NCBI GenBank assembly: GCA_024330185.1 | Contig: JANDLV010000004.1 | Coordinates: forward strand, 1-64,000 | Length of the DNA stretch: 64,000 nucleotides | Direction: 5' to 3' | Source of the DNA: Candidatus Siliceabacter maunaloa | GTDB taxonomy: Bacteria > Actinomycetota > Thermoleophilia > Solirubrobacterales > Solirubrobacteraceae | Shown here: positions 51,517 through 58,591 of the stretch, piece after piece | How the letters are laid out: the number at the start of each line of letters is the position of its first letter | Position numbering within the stretch: position 1 is the first letter of the stretch | Position numbers and translations under genes: made by a program | Notes under the pieces: generated by a model | Told to the model about the DNA's origin: nothing | The model's input: the letters and a program-made list of their open reading frames with translations, nothing else | Database searches by the model: none

Positions 51517-52568
51517 TCCTCGCTCCTGTGGGCCGGTACTGATGGTCCCGTAAGCCTTGCAGATGGCGACCATGGGGCCGCGCCGCGTATAGCGATGGCG
51601 CCCGAGGCCGGCGAGCAGTTCCTCGTGGCGGACGGTGTGCTCACCCGCACGGTGGCCGAGACCGCGGCGCTGCTGGACCCCAGGACGGCGGCCATGCGGT
51701 GCGGGGTGACGCCGAGCGCGTGCGCGTCAGCGGTGCCGCCAGCGGCGATCATGGGGACCTCGAGGAGCTCGGCCTCGTCCCAGGTGGCTGGTGTGCGGCC
51801 CTTGAGGATCCACTCGATGGCGCGCAGGGAACGGCCGGCGATCGCCTCGGGCACCTGGACGAGGGGACGCGGCCGGCCGGCCGCGCGGAGGACGAGCTCG
51901 ACGAAAGCCTGGTGGGTGAGGGTGTCGGGACCGGCCAGCTCGTAGCGGGCGCGGCCATCGCCGCGGCCGTCCAGGACGGCCATGATGCAGTCGGCGACGT
52001 CCCGGGCCCAGATGGGCTGCACGGTGGCGCGGCCGCGGCCGGGCACCGGCACCGCGGGTGCGAGGGCCAGGCGCTGGAGGAGTGTCAGGTAGGGGTCGCC
52101 GGGCGTGTAGACCACCGAGGGGGCGAGGATGGTGTGGGGCACGGCGGAGGCCGTCACCGCCTCCTCCGCCAGCGCCTTGGCGCGCATGAAGCGGGCGCGA
52201 TTGGACGTCGTCGCGCCGATGGCCGAGGCGAAGACGAAGTGCCCGACCCCCGCGCGCTGGGCGGCGCGCACCATCCGCCAGGTGGCGATGCCGTTGAGCT
52301 CCTCGATGGAGCCCGAGGGCTGGTCGCGGATCGAGGCCGCCAGGTGGACGACGGTGTCCACGCCGCGCAGGGCGTTGCGAAAGGAGGGCGGGTCGGCGAG
52401 GTCGCCCAGCGCGATGTGCACGCGCACGCGCTCGGCGCCCAGCCCGCGCGGATCGCGCACCAGGCAGCGCACGTCGCGTCCCGCAGCGGTGAGCCGATGC
52501 AGGAGCGCGGCCCCGACCGTCCCGGTGGCGCCGGTGAGCAGCAGCACGCGGGCAGCGTAGTCGCGCAC
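51513..52568 (-). CDS. Atypical SDR NAD(P)-binding protein (NDUFA9/NmrA-like)
   Basis: A 351-residue atypical short-chain dehydrogenase. The glycine motif LLLTGATGTVGAALLHRL starts 9 residues in, with VHLAASIRD and FVFASAIGAT following; the usual Tyr-x-x-x-Lys is replaced by RFMRAKALAEE, as in NmrA/NDUFA9-type sensors. It is therefore more likely a regulator or binding protein than an active dehydrogenase. GTG at 52568 is the preferred start. The last about 55 residues (SSSAAVSATVRVSTPS...) are unlike the family, yet the TGA overlap with the citrate synthase start argues that the end is real. Confidence 0.78.
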   Translation of the reverse strand: MRDYAARVLLLTGATGTVGAALLHRLTAAGRDVRCLVRDPRGLGAERVRVHIALGDLADPPSFRNALRGVDTVVHLAASIRDQPSGSIEELNGIATWRMVRAAQRAGVGHFVFASAIGATTSNRARFMRAKALAEEAVTASAVPHTILAPSVVYTPGDPYLTLLQRLALAPAVPVPGRGRATVQPIWARDVADCIMAVLDGRGDGRARYELAGPDTLTHQAFVELVLRAAGRPRPLVQVPEAIAGRSLRAIEWILKGRTPATWDEAELLEVPMIAAGGTADAHALGVTPHRMAAVLGSSSAAVSATVRVSTPSATRNCSPASGAIAIRGAAPWSPSARLTGPSVPAHRSED

Positions 52569-52609
52569 GGGGTCGCCGAGGTCGCCGGCCCGCCGCGGGG
52601 GCGGCGGAG

Positions 52610-53626
52610 CTACCGAGCGAGCAGCTCGGCGAGGGCCGCGGCGAGGCGGGCGTGCTCGGGCGGGCGGCGGACCGCGATGCGCAGGTGATCGGCCGTCAGG
52701 CCGGGGAAGGTGTGGCACGGGCGCACGGCGATACCGCGGTCGCGCAGACCGGCCACCACGGCCTCACCGCGCCCCGGGACCTCGATCAGGACGAAGTTGG
52801 CCGCCGACGTCCAGGTCCGGACGCCGGTCAGCACGGCGATGCGGCCGAGCAGGTCGGTCTGGCAGGCCGCGACCTCGGCGGCCACCCGGGCCGGGGTCCC
52901 GTGGTCGGTCGCGCAGTGCTCCAGCGCCGCACAGGCCAGCGCGTTGACGCTCCAGGGCTGGCGGGCGGCGGCCAGGCGCTCGACCAGGTCGGCGGAGGCG
53001 AGCAGGTAGCCCGCGCGCACGCCGGGCAGCGTCCAGGCCTTGGTGAGGCTGCGCACGACGACCATGCCGGGGAGGTCGCTGCGCGCCGCCACGCTCCCGG
53101 GCTCGCCCGGCACGAACTCCATGAACGACTCGTCGACCACGGTCACGCGGGCCTCGTGAGTGAGCGCTGCCACATCCTCGGCGGAGTCGAGCGCTCCCGT
53201 CGGGTTGTTCGGGTTGCCCAAGACCACCAGCTCAGCCGTGGCCGGCACGTCGGCGGGGGCCAGCGCCCAGGCCTCGGGGCGGCGCTGCACCCTGTGGATC
53301 TCCGCGCCGACCGCGCGCAGCGCGGCCTCGGGCTCGGTGAAGGAGGGATGGACGCATGCCGCCGCGCGCGGGCGCAGCGCGTGGGCCAGCAGCCAGAAGC
53401 CCTCGCAGGCCCCGTTGAGCAGCAGCACCTCCTCGGGCGGGCGTCCGTGGCGCGCGGCGATGGCCGCCACGGCGGGGCGCTCGTCGGGGTAGCGCTCCTC
53501 GTCCAGGGCGGCCACCAGCACCTCGCGCAGCCAGCCCGGCCGCGGGCCGGGCCAGATGTTGACCGCGAAGTCGAGCAGCCCCGCGCCGGCGTGGCGGTCG
53601 CCGTGGACGCGCAGCGGGTCGCTCAT
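52610..53626 (-). CDS. cobC: Threonine-phosphate decarboxylase-like aminotransferase (CobC)
   Basis: A 338-residue class I/II PLP aminotransferase-fold enzyme. It has LLNGACEGFWLLAHAL, VLGNPNNPTGALDSA, VVDESFMEFVPG and the PLP-binding Lys in VRSLTKAWTLPGVRAGYLL. Together with cobD and cobU it makes the aminopropanol arm of cobalamin by decarboxylating threonine phosphate. ATG at 53626 overlaps the cobD stop (ATGA). Histidinol-phosphate aminotransferase is the nearest alternative; the cobU-cobD neighbours favour CobC. Confidence 0.9.
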   Translation of the reverse strand: MSDPLRVHGDRHAGAGLLDFAVNIWPGPRPGWLREVLVAALDEERYPDERPAVAAIAARHGRPPEEVLLLNGACEGFWLLAHALRPRAAACVHPSFTEPEAALRAVGAEIHRVQRRPEAWALAPADVPATAELVVLGNPNNPTGALDSAEDVAALTHEARVTVVDESFMEFVPGEPGSVAARSDLPGMVVVRSLTKAWTLPGVRAGYLLASADLVERLAAARQPWSVNALACAALEHCATDHGTPARVAAEVAACQTDLLGRIAVLTGVRTWTSAANFVLIEVPGRGEAVVAGLRDRGIAVRPCHTFPGLTADHLRIAVRRPPEHARLAAALAELLAR

Positions 53627-54717
53627 GGGCGGCCTCGAGTGGCGCTTGGCGCCTTATCCGCACATAGTGCGGATAAAGCGCCAAGCGGCGGATGACCGAG
53701 CGGCTGCGCGCCAGCGCGGGAGAGCGCGGCGGCCCTGCGGTGTGGCCGCACGGACCCGGCGAGCGCGAGCGCGGCGCTCGCCGCGCCCACCGCCCGGGAC
53801 AGGCGAGCGGCGCGCCGGACGTCATCCGGCGTGGGCACGCGGCCTCCGCCCAGGAACGGGCGGTGCTCGACGTGGGAGGGGTAGCGGTTCGTGCCGCCCA
53901 GGCGCACGCCCAGCGCCCCGGCGAACGCGGCCTCGAGGCGACCCGCGTTGGGACTGGGGTGCGCGGCGCCGTCGCGACGCAGCGTGCGCCAGGCGGTGAG
54001 CGCGTCGCCGCCGACCAGCGGCGCGAGCGCCGCGGCGAGCACGGCGCCCAGCCGCGCCGGCGGCCAGCCCAGCGCGTCGTCAAGCCGTGCGGCCGCCCAG
54101 CCGAAGCGCTCGTACCGTGGGCTGTGGTGGCCCACCATCGCGTCCAGGGTGTTGGCCGCGCGATGGACGACGACGCCGGCCGGCCCGGCGACCGCGCCCC
54201 ACAGCAGCGGGGCGACGACCGCATCGGCGGTGTTCTCGGCCACCGACTCGACCGCGGCGCGGCACAGCTCGTCGGCGGGGAGCCCCGTGGGGTCGCGACC
54301 GACCAGCGCGGGGAGCCGCCCCCGGGCGCCATCGAGGTCGCCGGCCTCGAGGAGCCGCGCGAGCGCCGCGGCCTCGCGCTCCAGCGACCGGCCACCCAGC
54401 GCGGCCCAGGTGACCGCCGCCGTCACCAGCAGACGAGGGGCCACGCGCTCGATGTGACGCACAGTTACAGCGCCACCGCCGACGAGCAGGGTCACGTGGC
54501 CGACACCCGCCAGACGCGAGGGATGGTGGGTGATTCGCTCCAGCGCCGCCGCGACGGCCCCGAAGAGGGCGACGGGATGGCCACGAGCCGGGTCTCGCAC
54601 GAGGCGGTCGGCGAGCGCACCGACCGCAAGGCCCGTCGCGACGTCCCGGCGGGCGCTCCCGGCACACGCCACAGTCCGGGCGCCGGTGAGCCAGGGGCCG
54701 CCGCGCCCACCCCTCAC
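53623..54717 (-). CDS. cobD: Adenosylcobinamide-phosphate synthase CobD/CbiB
   Basis: A 364-residue polytopic membrane protein (CobD/CbiB), which attaches the aminopropanol phosphate to adenosylcobyric acid. It has LADRLVRDPARGHPVALFG, AAVESVAENTADAVVAPLLWGAVAGPAGVVVHRAANTLDAMVGHHSPRYERFGWAAARLDD and NAGRLEAAFAGALGVRLGG, the standard family blocks. GTG 54717 overlaps the cobU stop by GTGA; GTG 54672 is an alternative nearer the family start. The last about 15 codons run through a long palindrome (53643-53687), so the C-terminus is unusual. It should lie in the inner membrane. Confidence 0.93.
   Translation of the reverse strand: MRGGRGGPWLTGARTVACAGSARRDVATGLAVGALADRLVRDPARGHPVALFGAVAAALERITHHPSRLAGVGHVTLLVGGGAVTVRHIERVAPRLLVTAAVTWAALGGRSLEREAAALARLLEAGDLDGARGRLPALVGRDPTGLPADELCRAAVESVAENTADAVVAPLLWGAVAGPAGVVVHRAANTLDAMVGHHSPRYERFGWAAARLDDALGWPPARLGAVLAAALAPLVGGDALTAWRTLRRDGAAHPSPNAGRLEAAFAGALGVRLGGTNRYPSHVEHRPFLGGGRVPTPDDVRRAARLSRAVGAASAALALAGSVRPHRRAAALSRAGAQPLGHPPLGALSALCADKAPSATRGRP
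53643..53687. repeat. Long palindrome within the 3' end of cobD
   Basis: Two 21-nt arms (53643-53663 and 53667-53687) are reverse complements except for one position that would form a G-U pair, separated by ATA. It is partly A/T-rich (TTATCC / GGATAA) in a GC-rich area. It lies 20-64 nt inside cobD, just before the cobC start (minus strand). Confidence 0.8.
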
Positions 54718-55238
54718 CCCCCGTCCTCCTCCAGGCGCAGCCCCCGCCCGGCGACCACGAGGAGCGCCTCGGTCGCAGCGGCGGCCCACAGCGCGTTGAC
54801 GCGGCCGAGCACGTCGCGGTAGCGCCGCCCCAGCGGGTGGTCGGGCACGACGCCCATGCCCACCTCGTTGCTCACGGCGATCGTCAGAGCGCCACGGCCC
54901 GCGGCCAGCCCGGCGGTCTCCTCCGCCAGGCGCTCGATCTCGCCGTCGTCGAAGCCACGGCCCATCGCGTTGGAAGCCCACAGCGAGAGGCAGTCCACGA
55001 CCACGCAGGCCTCCGCCGGACAGGCCGCCAGCGCGCCGGCGAGGTCGACGGGCTCCTCCACCGTCGTCCATCGCGCCGGGCGCTCCGCGCGGTGGCGCGC
55101 GATCCGCGCGGCCATCTCGTCGTCGCCCGCCTCCCCGGTGGCCAGGAACACCACCGGGGCGCCGCTGCACGACGCCCGGCGCACGGCCAGCGTCGACTTG
55201 CCGCTGCGCGCCCCGCCCAGCAGCAGCGTCAGGGGCAT
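54714..55238 (-). CDS. cobU: Adenosylcobinamide kinase / phosphate guanylyltransferase
   Basis: A 174-residue bifunctional CobU/CobP enzyme. Walker A is GGARSGKS (residues 8-15), followed by FLATGEAGDDEMAARIARHRAERPARWTTVEEP (guanylyltransferase His in the RIARHRAER motif) and VVVDCLSLWASN. It phosphorylates adenosylcobinamide and adds GMP, leading to cobalamin. It begins the minus-strand run cobU-cobD-cobC. A TATCCT at 55284-55279 may be its -10, with a leader of about 35 nt. Confidence 0.94.
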   Translation of the reverse strand: MPLTLLLGGARSGKSTLAVRRASCSGAPVVFLATGEAGDDEMAARIARHRAERPARWTTVEEPVDLAGALAACPAEACVVVDCLSLWASNAMGRGFDDGEIERLAEETAGLAAGRGALTIAVSNEVGMGVVPDHPLGRRYRDVLGRVNALWAAAATEALLVVAGRGLRLEEDGG

Positions 55239-55594
55239 GCGCTGGGAGTCCGGTCCATGGTCCTCGCGGCCACGCGCCAGGATAGGCCACCGGCGGAAGG
55301 GGGGCCGCCGCCGACGCCCGTGGCAGGGGGACTGTGGGCGCCGGCGGCAGCGATGCCTGCGACGGCTGGGTTGGCGGGGAGGCGCCGTCGCGGCGTTTCA
55401 TCATTTGAGCAGCGCTACCTCAAGCGGCGATAAGGCCCGCGGGCCACTGTCCGACGCCCGACGCCGCCGCCCGTCTACCATGCGCCGACCGCGCCCGCAG
55501 AGGACGCTGGTAGCCCGCCTAGAGGGTGTCGCCGGCCGTCACATGGCTGCCCGGCGCCCGTTCTACACCGACTGACGAACCGAGGAACACCGAC
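55239..55594. other. Divergent spacer between cobU and fdxA
   Basis: 355 nt without a gene. It contains the likely cobU -10 (TATCCT on minus, 55284-55279). I looked for a second cobalamin riboswitch here on the minus strand and did not find the GCCACTG core. Confidence 0.5.
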
Positions 55595-55861
55595 ATGGCC
55601 TACGTCATCGCGGAGCCCTGCATCGGCACGAAGGACAACTCGTGCGTTGAGGTCTGTCCCGTCGACTGCATCCACCCCACGCCCGACGAGCCCGACTACG
55701 ACAAGGTCGAGATGCTCTACATCGACCCGGACGAGTGCATCGATTGCGACGCGTGCGTCGAGGCCTGCCCGGTCGACGCCTGCTTCGCCGAGGATCAGCT
55801 TCCCCAGGAGTGGGAGCGCTACTCGGAGGTCAACGCCGAGTACTTCCGCAACTCGGCGTAG
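55595..55861 (+). CDS. fdxA: 7Fe ferredoxin (3Fe-4S/4Fe-4S)
   Basis: An 88-residue 7Fe ferredoxin, an electron carrier. Cys pattern C9-x7-C17-x3-C21-P and C48-x2-C51-x2-C54-x3-C58-P: C9, C17 and C58 bind the 3Fe-4S cluster; C21, C48, C51 and C54 bind the 4Fe-4S cluster. Asp (D13/D14 area, GTKDNS) between C9 and C17 instead of extra Cys is typical. ATG at 55595 follows the site GAGGAACACCG. It is divergent from cobU. Confidence 0.95.
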   Translation: MAYVIAEPCIGTKDNSCVEVCPVDCIHPTPDEPDYDKVEMLYIDPDECIDCDACVEACPVDACFAEDQLPQEWERYSEVNAEYFRNSA

Positions 55862-55924
55862 AACATAAACCATGTATTCTTGACCTAGTTTTCTGATTGT
55901 CGCGACGCAGGAGGGAGCCCCCCG
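55862..55924 (+). promoter_or_regulatory. A/T-rich promoter region of the carbonic anhydrase gene
   Basis: The stretch 55864-55903 is far richer in A/T than almost all other intergenic sequence here and contains TTGACC (55880-55885). A strong GGAGG lies before the ATG at 55925. Confidence 0.4.
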
Positions 55925-56413
55925 ATGAGCACCACCGACGAGCTGCTGGCCAACGCACAGGGCTACGAGCAGGGCTTCGCCAATGGCGATCTGCCCATGC
56001 CGCCCGGTCGCAAGGTCGCCGTCGTGGCCTGCATGGACGCTCGCCTGAACCCCTACGGTCTGCTCGGCCTCAGCGAGGGCGATGCTCACATCATCCGCAA
56101 CGCCGGCGGCGTGGTCACCGAGGACACGATCCGCTCGCTGGCGATCTCCCAGCGGCTGCTGGGCACCGAGGAGATCGTGCTCATCCACCACACCGACTGC
56201 GGCATGCTCACGTTCTCCGACGACGCGTTTCGCAGCCAGCTCGCCCAGGACACCGGCGTCAAGCCGCCCTGGGCCGCCGAGAGCTTCAGCGACCTCGACG
56301 AGGACGTGCGCCAGTCGCTGGCCCGCCTCAAGACCAGCCCGTTCATCGCGCACAAGAACGCGCGCGGCTTCGTCTACGACGTGAAGTCGGGTGGCCTGCG
56401 CGAGGTGAGCTGA
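55925..56413 (+). CDS. Beta-carbonic anhydrase
   Basis: A 162-residue beta-class carbonic anhydrase, interconverting CO2 and bicarbonate. Zn ligands and the Asp-Arg dyad are in CMDARLNPYGLLGL (Cys36, Asp38, Arg40) and IHHTDCGM (His89 and Cys92). It is of the short, type II-like form. A GGAGG and 8-nt spacing support the ATG at 55925. It stands as its own unit after fdxA. Confidence 0.93.
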   Translation: MSTTDELLANAQGYEQGFANGDLPMPPGRKVAVVACMDARLNPYGLLGLSEGDAHIIRNAGGVVTEDTIRSLAISQRLLGTEEIVLIHHTDCGMLTFSDDAFRSQLAQDTGVKPPWAAESFSDLDEDVRQSLARLKTSPFIAHKNARGFVYDVKSGGLREVS

Positions 56414-56422
56414 GCCGGCGCC

Positions 56423-57562
56423 TCAGCCGGCCATCGGCAGGCTCATGCCCGTGGCCGCCTCGGCGGCCGGCGGCTCGACGTGCAGGACCGGGAGGTCCAT
56501 GGGCATGAGGGCGATGAGGCCGCGGGCGGCCTGGCGCACGGCCTGGGCGGCGGGGTCGTCGGGGTCGACGGCCACCAGCGGGGTGCCGGCGTCGGCCTGC
56601 TCGCGCAGCGGCATGGTCAGGGGGACCCGGGCCAGCAGCGGCACGTCGAGCTCGTCGGCCAGCGCTTGGCCACCGCCCTCGCCGAAGATGGGGTAGCGCT
56701 CACCGTCGGGGGCGGTGAAGCCACTCATGTTCTCGACCACCGCGGCGACCTCCAGCGAGACCTTGTGGGCCATCTCGGCCGCGCGGCGCGCGACCTTCTG
56801 CGCGGCGGGCTGCGGCGTGGTGACGATCAGGAACCTCGCCTGGGGCAGGAGCTGGGCCAGGGTCATCGACACGTCGCCGGTGCCCGGGGGCAGGTCGATG
56901 AGCAGGTAGTCCAGTGCGCCCCAGTCGACGTCCTGGAGGAACTGGGTCAGCGCCTTGTGCAGCATGGGTCCGCGCCAGACCACGGCCGAGTCCTCCGCCA
57001 CGAAGAAGCCGATCGACATGACCTTCACGCCTCCGGCCTCCAGGGGGAGGATCTTCTTCTGGGGGGAGACCGGCGGGCGATCGCTGCCCAGGCCGAACAT
57101 GCGGGGGATGGAGTAGCCCCAGACGTCGGCGTCGAGCACGCCGACGCGCTTGCCCTCGGCGGACAGGGCCGCGGCGAGGTTGGCGGTCAGGGTGGACTTG
57201 CCCACGCCGCCCTTCCCCGAGCCGACGCAGATGACGTTGTCCACCCGGGCCAGCGCGCCGGTGGGCAGCCCGCCGGAGCGCCCCAGCTTCTGCTGCAGTG
57301 AACCCTTCTCCTGGTCGGAGAGGACGTCGAAGGAGACGTTGACGTGGGTGATGCCCTCGACCTTGCGGGCCTCGCCGGCCACGGAGGTCTGGAAGTGGTT
57401 GCGGACCGGGCAGCCCGCGGTGGTCAGCGACACCATGATGTCCGCCACGCCGTTGGCGTGGATCTCGATCGAGCGGACCATGCCGAGCTCGACGATGCTC
57501 TGACGGAGCTCGGGGTCGATGACGGCCTCCAGGGCCTTCATCACGTCGTCTCTGGTGGGCAT
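56423..57562 (-). CDS. mrp: Mrp/ApbC-type iron-sulfur carrier ATPase with DUF59
   Basis: A protein of about 379 residues in the Mrp/NBP35 group, a scaffold for Fe-S cluster delivery. The N-terminal DUF59 domain (about 1-85) has VIDPELRQSIVELGMV and TTAGCPVRNHFQ (with the DUF59 Cys); the P-loop domain has the deviant Walker A CVGSGKGGVGKSTLTANLAAAL (about 115-125), YLLIDLPPGTGD and VVENMSGF. The CxxC of many Mrp proteins is not seen. ATG 57562 is preferred because TAGGAT (57575-57570) covers the ATG at 57571 and lies 7 nt before it; using 57571 would add M-V-R. Confidence 0.92.
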   Translation of the reverse strand: MPTRDDVMKALEAVIDPELRQSIVELGMVRSIEIHANGVADIMVSLTTAGCPVRNHFQTSVAGEARKVEGITHVNVSFDVLSDQEKGSLQQKLGRSGGLPTGALARVDNVICVGSGKGGVGKSTLTANLAAALSAEGKRVGVLDADVWGYSIPRMFGLGSDRPPVSPQKKILPLEAGGVKVMSIGFFVAEDSAVVWRGPMLHKALTQFLQDVDWGALDYLLIDLPPGTGDVSMTLAQLLPQARFLIVTTPQPAAQKVARRAAEMAHKVSLEVAAVVENMSGFTAPDGERYPIFGEGGGQALADELDVPLLARVPLTMPLREQADAGTPLVAVDPDDPAAQAVRQAARGLIALMPMDLPVLHVEPPAAEAATGMSLPMAG

Positions 57563-57587
57563 ACGGACCATCCTAGGAAAGGCCGGA

Positions 57588-57610
57588 GGGGCGCCCTTGC
57601 GGGGCGCCCC
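57588..57610 (-). terminator. GC-rich hairpin between the hendecad-repeat gene and mrp
   Basis: GGGGCGCCC (57588-57596) pairs with GGGCGCCCC (57602-57610) over 9 bp around a 5-nt loop. Reading on the minus strand it is followed by TCCGGCCTTTCC. It may end the upstream gene, or control mrp. Confidence 0.6.
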
Positions 57611-57694
57611 TATTGGCTCTCGCCTCCAGTCCTCTCAAGTTCGGACCTCCGGGAGACCGGCTTTCGCCTTCGGTCCTCTCAAGTTCGGACCTCC
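57607..57694 (-). repeat. Two tandem 44-nt structured repeats
   Basis: Minus-strand units 57694-57651 and 57650-57607 share their first 20 nt exactly (GGAGGTCCGAACTTGAGAGG) and differ at three of the next 16. Each can form GGTCC...GGACC (second unit GGACT, a G-U pair) and a second hairpin closed by a GNRA loop: GGC-GAAA-GCC in unit 1, GGC-GAGA-GCC in unit 2. The changes keep both structures. It starts 8 nt after the stop of the hendecad-repeat gene. Confidence 0.75.
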
Positions 57695-57701
57695 AGCGAC
57701 G

Positions 57702-58436
57702 CTACACGCGCTGGGACGCCTTCGTGGCGACCTGCGTGCCGGCGGTCAGCCCGCTCTGCACGGCGTTCTCGACGCGGCGGCCGGCCAGCTCGGCGGTCTT
57801 GGCCACCGTGGTGCCCTCGCGCTCGACGTCGCGGCGGAACGAGCGCACCTCGCGCTCGACGTCGCGGCGCAGCGAGCGGACCTCGCGCTCCACGCGGGTG
57901 CGGTTGCGCTTGATCTCGCGCTGGACGCGGTTGCGGCGCTGGCGCAGATCGCGCTCCAGGCGGGTGCGGGTCTTCTTGACCTCGCGCTCGACGCGGTTGC
58001 GAGCGGTGGTGCCGCGACGCTCGAAGCGGCGCAGCTCGGTGCGGACCTTGGCGCGCGACGTGTAGGTCGTGCGCAGACCGTCGACCGTGGAGACGACGCT
58101 CTCACGAGCGACCAGCGCGGCGCCAACAGGGATCAGGACGCCCTTCTCTGCGACCTCGGCGACCTGGTGCAGCGGCCCGCGGGCCTCGGCCTTGGCGGTA
58201 CGCGCCGTCGAGCGGGTGCTCTGGCTGGCCGAGGTGGTCTTGCGCTGGGTCGTGCGCTTGGTCTTGGTCGCGGCACGGCTGCGCGCCTGGCTGCCCTCAC
58301 GGGCGGCACGGGTCTGCGCGCCCTTCTTGGCCGTGGTGCTGCGCTTCGTGGCAGCGGCCTCGCGCTGCGCGGAACGCGCCGCGGGGGTCGTGGTGCTGCG
58401 GGTGGTGGCGGTCTTGGTGTCGGTGTTCTCGGCCAT
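57702..58436 (-). CDS. Basic coiled-coil protein with six 11-residue repeats
   Basis: A 244-residue protein, not a named family. Residues 1-90 are an Ala/Thr/Lys/Arg-rich, disordered, histone-H1-like tail (ATKRSTTAKKGAQTRAAREG). After a short hydrophobic segment (KGVLIPVGAALVARESVVS) comes a run of six 11-residue repeats (about 146-211), such as RNRVEREVKKT, RTRLERDLRQR, RNRVQREIKRN, RTRVEREVRSL, RRDVEREVRSF. Hendecads form right-handed coiled coils or amphipathic helices that bind membranes or DNA. The ATG at 58436 has AAGGAG upstream. It could bind nucleoid DNA or be surface-associated like heparin-binding haemagglutinin. Confidence 0.75.
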   Translation of the reverse strand: MAENTDTKTATTRSTTTPAARSAQREAAATKRSTTAKKGAQTRAAREGSQARSRAATKTKRTTQRKTTSASQSTRSTARTAKAEARGPLHQVAEVAEKGVLIPVGAALVARESVVSTVDGLRTTYTSRAKVRTELRRFERRGTTARNRVEREVKKTRTRLERDLRQRRNRVQREIKRNRTRVEREVRSLRRDVEREVRSFRRDVEREGTTVAKTAELAGRRVENAVQSGLTAGTQVATKASQRV

Positions 58437-58488
58437 CCTGACTCCTTCTACCCTTGATCTAAGGTCGTTAGCTCTAATGATGTTCTGC

Positions 58489-58523
58489 GGGAAGTGTACC
58501 GCGAACACACGTTTGTAAACCCC
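58489..58523 (-). promoter_or_regulatory. Promoter of the hendecad-repeat gene
   Basis: On the minus strand, GTTTAC and TACACT lie 16 nt apart, in an A/T-richer patch (58480-58520) upstream of the ATG at 58436. The transcript would have a leader of about 50 nt with AAGGAG. Confidence 0.5.
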
Positions 58524-58542
58524 ACTGGGCCGGGGTTGCGCT

Positions 58543-58570
58543 GGCCTGCACCCTTGTGGATGCAGATAGC
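58543..58570 (-). terminator. Terminator-like hairpin after the DUF2342 gene
   Basis: CTGCACCC and GGATGCAG pair over 8 positions with one G-U around a 4-nt loop, 22-48 nt after the stop of the zincin gene on the minus strand. Confidence 0.5.
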
Positions 58571-58591
58571 CGTTCGGGCGGCCAGATGGCG

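Noticed and set aside
55239-55594. Second cobalamin riboswitch upstream of cobU
   Set aside because: The GCCACTG core and the GAAGCCGGTG block are not present in the right order on the minus strand, and a -10 close to cobU leaves only a short leader.
57629-57694. CTCAAGT as flagellar-type sigma promoters on the plus strand
   Set aside because: No plus-strand gene follows for over 1 kb, and the conserved hairpins on the minus strand explain the sequence better.
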